Assembly: GCF_003202915.1 (NCBI RefSeq)
Contig: NZ_QGLP01000007.1
Location: forward strand, 1-64,000
Length of the DNA stretch: 64,000 bases
Reading direction: 5' to 3'
Origin: Gilliamella apicola
Lineage (GTDB): Bacteria > Pseudomonadota > Gammaproteobacteria > Enterobacterales > Orbaceae
Positions 60,262-64,000 of this stretch are shown in pieces. Below the pieces are notes generated by a model. That model was given only the letters and a program-made list of their open reading frames with translations, was not told the DNA's origin and did no database searches. The translations under genes and the position numbers were made by a program. Position 1 is the first letter of the stretch. Each line of letters starts with the position of its first letter.

Positions 60262-60287
60262 ACTATCGCGCAGCTCGGCGCGATAGT
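60262..60287. terminator. Terminator hairpin, copy 1 (after ffh)
   Basis: ACTATCGCGC and its perfect complement with a six-base loop, followed on the plus strand by ATTTC. It ends ffh on one side and the rhtA remnant on the other. A near-identical copy lies 449 bases on. Confidence 0.75.
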
Positions 60288-60351
60288 ATTTCAAAAAACA
60301 TAATTCTCGCGATTTACTGCTTTAAGTTTGCTTGGCCGATGCGATGCATGG

Positions 60352-60702
60352 TTAATGATACATAGTTAATACGGTTCCAATCGATGAAACGATAATGAAC
60401 ATAATAGCCAACCATTGATAATGTGTTAACTGTTCGTGCAACACAATTAATCCGGAAAACGCCGCAAATACTGGTGACAAACTCATTAAGGTACTAAAAG
60501 TTTGCGCCGGTAAGCGTGGTAGTGCAATCATATCAAGGCCATATGGAATAGCTGATGCTAACAGTGAAACCACAAAAACCAGTGGCAGCAGTTCGATTGA
60601 AAACATGGTGCTTCCACTTTGCCATACGCCAATTGGAAACAGTAATAGCGAGGCGACAATTGAACCTACCGCAACACTTGATGCGTCATAAGTTGTCCCC
60701 AC
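60352..60702 (-). pseudogene. rhtA 3' fragment (duplicate remnant)
   Basis: Encodes about 116 residues almost identical to the C-terminal half of RhtA (ASSVAVGSIVASLLLFPIG to GTVLTM), but lacks the N-terminal half and ends early with YH after a local insertion. No ribosome site or promoter is visible. It probably arose by tandem duplication of the end of the neighbouring gene. Half-size EamA proteins exist as dimers, so a functional product is not fully excluded. Confidence 0.85.
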
Positions 60703-60710
60703 TTTACGCC

Positions 60711-60736
60711 ACTATCGCGCGGCTCGGCGCGATAGT
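60711..60736. terminator. Terminator hairpin, copy 2 (after rhtA)
   Basis: The same ten-base stem as copy 1 (ACTATCGCGC and complement), with loop GGCTCG. It lies 12 bases after the rhtA stop and should terminate rhtA on the minus strand. Confidence 0.72.
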
Positions 60737-60748
60737 ATTTCAATAATC

Positions 60749-61621
60749 TTAATTCTCTCGATTTACTGCTTTAATCTTACTTGGCCGATGCATGGTTAAT
60801 ACGGTTCCAATCGATGAAACGATAATGAACATAATAGCCAACCATTGATAATGTGTTAATTGTTCGTGCAACACAATTAATCCGGAAAACGCCGCAAATA
60901 CTGGTGACAAACTCATTAAGGTACTAAAAGTTTGCGCCGGTAAGCGTGGTAGCGCGATCATATCAAGACCATATGGAATAGCTGATGCTAACAGTGAAAC
61001 CACAAAAACCAGTGGCAACAGTTCGATTGAAAACATGGTGCTTCCACTTTGCCATACGCCAATTGGAAACAGTAATAGCGAGGCGACAATTGAACCTACC
61101 GCAACACTTGATGCACCATAAATTTCCCCCGCTTTACGGCCAAAAAGAATATAACCCGCCCAACAGCTACCTGCACATAAAGCCAATAAAATACCAATAG
61201 GATCTAAATCATTGGAAGCTTGATGAATAGGTAGCAACATCACTAATCCAACTATCGCAATAGCTAACCAAATAAAATCGGTTAACCGTCGTCCCGAAAA
61301 CATCGCCACCATAATGGGGCCGGTTAACTCAATGGCTACCGCGATACCTATCGGGATTCGTGATATAGCATTATAAAAAGCTAAATTCATACATCCCATC
61401 GCTACACCATATAAAATAATATATTTAATGGCCGGTTTAGTGATGGTTTTACGCCAAGGTTTAAAGATTATTACCAATAAAATTGCCGAGAAAAATAGCC
61501 GCCAAGCAGTCATCGCCTCTGGCCCGAGTACCGGGAACAAGTATTTAGCGAATGAAGCACTTGCTTGTACCGATATCATCGAAACAAAAATTAATAATAC
61601 AGGCCAAGATTTTTTGAACAT
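60749..61621 (-). CDS. rhtA: EamA-family exporter, RhtA type
   Basis: Inner-membrane drug/metabolite transporter superfamily protein with ten helices and two EamA repeats; E. coli RhtA exports threonine and homoserine. The ATG at 61621 (MFKKSWPVLLIFVSMISVQ) gives 290 residues, close to RhtA (295). Features include ASFAKYLFPVLGPEAMTAWR, a glycine-rich GCMNLAFY segment, and in the second repeat SAIPYGLDMIALPRLPAQTF. The 3' end is duplicated downstream. Confidence 0.88.
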   Translation of the reverse strand: MFKKSWPVLLIFVSMISVQASASFAKYLFPVLGPEAMTAWRLFFSAILLVIIFKPWRKTITKPAIKYIILYGVAMGCMNLAFYNAISRIPIGIAVAIELTGPIMVAMFSGRRLTDFIWLAIAIVGLVMLLPIHQASNDLDPIGILLALCAGSCWAGYILFGRKAGEIYGASSVAVGSIVASLLLFPIGVWQSGSTMFSIELLPLVFVVSLLASAIPYGLDMIALPRLPAQTFSTLMSLSPVFAAFSGLIVLHEQLTHYQWLAIMFIIVSSIGTVLTMHRPSKIKAVNREN

Positions 61622-61776
61622 AATAACTACCTTGATTGAAGTAACTGCATTTAAGGGTCGCAATCTGTTTGCATAACAACGCAAAATCAACTTAAGATTA
61701 TTACAATATGTAGCTAAAACACGTTGTTATTAAATAAATTGCATCAATAACGTTTTTTAAAAATATCACATCACGT

Positions 61777-62760
61777 TTAGTTTTCCCTTTTTACTGATAG
61801 CAATGCCAGATCTTGAAGCGCTTTTTTATAAGGGGAATCCGGTAGGATTGAAATAACATTAAATGCTTTATTGGCTTCTTGTTGAGCGGTTTTAAAAGTA
61901 AATTCAAGTGATCCACAAGACTGCATCACCGCTAAAATATGATCTAATAAATGACGACCATTTCCTTGCTCAATGGCTTGGCGGATTAAAGTCGCATCTT
62001 CTGAATTAGCATGATGCATAGCATGTAATAATGGTAAAGTTGGTTTACCTTCATTAAGGTCATCACCTAAATTTTTACCTAATTTTTGATTACTATCAGC
62101 GCTATAGTCTAATAGGTCATCAATAATTTGAAAGGCTGTTCCCAAATATTTTCCATATTCTTGCAGGGCAAATTCCTGCTCAGGCGTAGCATCGGCTAAT
62201 ACCGCGGCTGAATGTGAAGTTGCTTCAAACAGTCTTGCTGTTTTACGATAAATAACTTGTAGATATTGCTCTTTAGTAATATCAGGATCATTACAATTCA
62301 TAAGTTGTTGAACTTCACCTTCGGCAATGACATTGGTCGCTTCTGACATTATTTTTAATACTTTGAATGATTCGGTACGTACCATCATTTGGAAAGATCG
62401 GGTATAAATATAATCGCCAACTAAGACACTAGCCGCATTACCAAATAATGCATTAGCGGTTGATTTGCCACGCCGTAAATCAGATTCATCAACAACATCA
62501 TCATGCAATAAAGTCGCCGTGTGGATAAATTCAATAAAAGCTGCGGTAATAATATGTTTATCACCTTGATAATTGAGCGCTTTAGCGATGAGTAATGCAA
62601 TAATAGGACGAATACGCTTACCACCACTGCTGATGATATAATTTCCTAATTGATTGATTAATAACACATCGGAACAGAGTTCTGCTTGTATTGCTTCATT
62701 AACCTTAATTAAATCATCTTGCACTAAATCGAGTATTTGTTTTATTGATGGATTATTCAT
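61777..62760 (-). CDS. ispB: Octaprenyl diphosphate synthase
   Basis: Makes the long isoprenoid tail of ubiquinone and menaquinone. From the ATG at 62760 the protein has 327 residues (E. coli 323). The two aspartate-rich motifs are LLHDDVVDESDLRRG and IIDDLLDYSAD; KRIRP carries the IPP-binding residues. The frame extends 39 codons upstream, but that part is not family-like. Divergent from tonB; the usual ispB neighbours rplU-rpmA are not here. Confidence 0.95.
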   Translation of the reverse strand: MNNPSIKQILDLVQDDLIKVNEAIQAELCSDVLLINQLGNYIISSGGKRIRPIIALLIAKALNYQGDKHIITAAFIEFIHTATLLHDDVVDESDLRRGKSTANALFGNAASVLVGDYIYTRSFQMMVRTESFKVLKIMSEATNVIAEGEVQQLMNCNDPDITKEQYLQVIYRKTARLFEATSHSAAVLADATPEQEFALQEYGKYLGTAFQIIDDLLDYSADSNQKLGKNLGDDLNEGKPTLPLLHAMHHANSEDATLIRQAIEQGNGRHLLDHILAVMQSCGSLEFTFKTAQQEANKAFNVISILPDSPYKKALQDLALLSVKREN

Positions 62761-62914
62761 CAGTCTAACCGCTACAAATGGGAAATATTTGCTTACTATT
62801 ATCTGATAAATATTTTTAAGCAACAAGTAGTGATAAATCATATTTAAAAAAATGCTACAAATGATAAGCATTTTCATTTAGAATACTCGCCTTAAGCGAA
62901 AATTATTTACCGTT

Positions 62915-63709
62915 ATGAAGATTAATTTTGATATAGATATCAACAACGAACAAGAACCACAATCACCTGCTTCTAATAAGCCAAAGGATGTTTATTTATA
63001 TACATCTATCTCTGTGATATCGCATCTATTTTTATTCGGATTATTATTCAGTTCAGCACTGTTTGCAACTAATATCACGATTGATGAAGGTGATAATTCA
63101 ATTAAAGCTATGATGGTCGACCTTACTCAGTTAGCCGCCCCTGAACAATCCTTAGTTGAAGATGCGCCTGACATTAAAGGTGCTGAAAACAGTGAAATCA
63201 TCGACAATAAACCGATTGAAGAACCGCAAGTTGACCCGGTGGAAGAACCCGAGATAGTCAAAGAAGAAAAACCAGTGGTTGAAACCGATAAACCGGTAAT
63301 TATTAAAACCGAACCAAAGCCGAAAAATAAAAAACCACCTACCCAAAAATCATCTCGTCAACAAGTTAAACAAGACGTGATCAGTGATAAAGTGGCAAAT
63401 ACTTCAGTAGCACCTAAAGTATCTGAAAATCGACAATATTCAGGCAATCCAACACCAATTAGTCGTAATCGACCTGAATATCCTCGAAGAGCACTTGATA
63501 TGCGCTTAGAGGGTTATGTTGTTGCCATGTTTGATGTTACAAGTGAGGGGCGTGTTGAAAATATTAGAATCATTGAAACCCAACCTAATAATATTTTTAA
63601 TCGCTCAGTTATCTCGGCAATGAAAACATGGAAGTACAAACCAATTGCTGGTAAAGATATCAAAATAAAGATTATTTTTAACCGCGATAATTCAATTAGC
63701 TTAGGTTAA
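62915..63709 (+). CDS. tonB: TonB energy-transducing protein
   Basis: Couples the proton-motive force from ExbB-ExbD to outer-membrane siderophore, haem or vitamin receptors. The 264-residue protein has one N-terminal helix (about 31-51), a periplasmic linker rich in Glu, Pro and Lys (about 80-150), and the C-terminal domain with YPRRALDMRLEGYVVAMFDVT split over 190-210 and NRSVISAMKTWKYKP. exbB and exbD are not in the window. Followed by a terminator. Confidence 0.94.
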   Translation: MKINFDIDINNEQEPQSPASNKPKDVYLYTSISVISHLFLFGLLFSSALFATNITIDEGDNSIKAMMVDLTQLAAPEQSLVEDAPDIKGAENSEIIDNKPIEEPQVDPVEEPEIVKEEKPVVETDKPVIIKTEPKPKNKKPPTQKSSRQQVKQDVISDKVANTSVAPKVSENRQYSGNPTPISRNRPEYPRRALDMRLEGYVVAMFDVTSEGRVENIRIIETQPNNIFNRSVISAMKTWKYKPIAGKDIKIKIIFNRDNSISLG

Positions 63710-63752
63710 TCATACAGTTACCAATCAATAATTGTCTTTTAAACAATAAAAA

Positions 63753-63785
63753 GCGCTAATCTCAACATTTTGATTAGCGCCTTAT
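63753..63785. terminator. Terminator between tonB and pepP
   Basis: GCGCTAATC and its perfect complement enclose a ten-base loop. Flanking AAAA on the left and TTATTT on the right make it usable in both directions, between the convergent tonB and pepP genes. Confidence 0.7.
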
Positions 63786-63791
63786 TTAAAT

Positions 63792-64000
63792 TCATCGGTT
63801 ATTTTGCATTAAAAATTCAATCTGCTGTGGATCTTTTGGTACCGTTGCGGTTAAAACTTGGTTGCCAGAGTCGGTAATTAAAATATTGTCTTCAATCCGA
63901 ATCCCGATACCCTTATAGCGTTCAGCAACATCAGCATCTTTATTAATATAGAGACCAGGTTCTACCGTTAAGACCATACCCGGTTCCAGTAGACGATCGC
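63792..64000 (-). CDS. pepP: Xaa-Pro aminopeptidase PepP, C-terminal part (cut by window edge)
   Basis: Only the last 69 or so residues are in the window. They contain [15 protein letters not shown] and [13 protein letters not shown], which hold the last metal-binding glutamates of the M24 peptidase active site and closely match the E. coli PepP C-terminus. The frame stays open to base 64000, so the gene is incomplete here because of the window and not because of a mutation. Confidence 0.9.
   Translation of the reverse strand, partial: DRLLEPGMVLTVEPGLYINKDADVAERYKGIGIRIEDNILITDSGNQVLTATVPKDPQQIEFLMQNNR

Larger units (their letters stand above)
60262..61139. repeat. Tandem duplication of the rhtA 3' end with its hairpin
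   Basis: Two direct copies, about 60262-60709 and 60711-61139. Over the aligned part starting at 60371 and 60801 only about five mismatches were seen by eye in the first 310 bases; divergence rises near the right-hand end. Copy 1 contains about 19 extra bases near 60344-60366, made of short repeats of the local sequence (GATGC, GGTTAAT). Copy 2 is the end of the full rhtA gene; copy 1 is a fragment without start or promoter. Confidence 0.92.

Noticed and set aside
1-64000. tRNA genes, CRISPR arrays, insertion sequences or prophage genes
   Set aside because: Reading both strands in the gaps gave no tRNA T-arm pattern, no regularly spaced repeats and no transposase or phage protein.

Overview
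The window is a chromosomal segment of an AT-rich gammaproteobacterium. The protein sequences and most gene groupings follow Escherichia coli closely (murI next to an rRNA operon, accA beside dnaE, yceD-rpmF-plsX-fabHDG-acpP-fabF, rplKAJL-rpoBC, rsgA divergent from orn). Base composition and the mix of genes suggest Orbales (Gilliamella-like insect-gut bacteria), but this placement is an inference and was not tested by any search. No insertion sequence, prophage, CRISPR array or tRNA was seen.

Layout. 1-234: the promoter region and leader of an rRNA operon that runs leftward off the window. 235-5800: murI, then metK (with a MetJ operator), sprT, an unknown membrane protein and rlmJ on the plus strand, then dgkA and accA on the minus strand. 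6014-10752: dnaE and gldA. 10985-17313: the fatty-acid/ribosome operon, from a clear promoter through yceD, rpmF (a short gene, easily missed), plsX, fabH, fabD, fabG and acpP to fabF. 17514-24996: a nine-gene accessory operon. 25425-27619: ygcG-lemA and a small haem-oxygenase-like ABM protein. 27652-41063: rpoC, rpoB, rplL, rplJ, rplA, rplK, then fba and pgk, all leftward, with an L10 leader RNA and an attenuator before rpoB. 41217-43559: rpsT (TTG start), ftsN, yihY and dtd. 43564-47531: a MINPP-type phytase, dauA and an hdeD-like gene. 47616-51549: rsgA, orn, waaA and hemH. 51714-54601: a CoA-disulfide-reductase-like enzyme and a cystine symporter. 54685-58715: galU, a DUF2569 protein, two lipoproteins, tyrB and ridA. 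58863-64000: ffh, a tandemly duplicated rhtA end, rhtA, ispB, tonB and the end of pepP.

The most interesting system is the operon at 17514-24996. It encodes a free-standing PRD protein, a glycine-rich SFCGS protein, DUF4312, two polytopic membrane proteins (DUF4311 and DUF4310), a metal-dependent amidohydrolase, a DgaE-like PLP ammonia lyase, a KDGP aldolase and a multidomain PRD/EIIB/EIIA regulator. The gene set is recognisable as a conserved cluster, but its transport step and substrate are, to my knowledge, not established. The layout fits uptake of an N-acylated amino-sugar acid (possibly with phosphorylation), deacylation, ammonia elimination to 2-keto-3-deoxy-6-phosphogluconate, and cleavage to pyruvate and glyceraldehyde-3-phosphate. 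In the regulator the first PRD has lost both histidines and the EIIB-like domain has lost its cysteine, while the free-standing PRD protein of the same operon keeps both histidines.

Other points worth a second look are a perfect 22-bp inverted repeat with a GCAA loop inside hemH, a recent tandem duplication of the 3' end of rhtA together with its hairpin, a DPSY motif in place of DPPY in RlmJ, and the absence of secE-nusG upstream of rplK.
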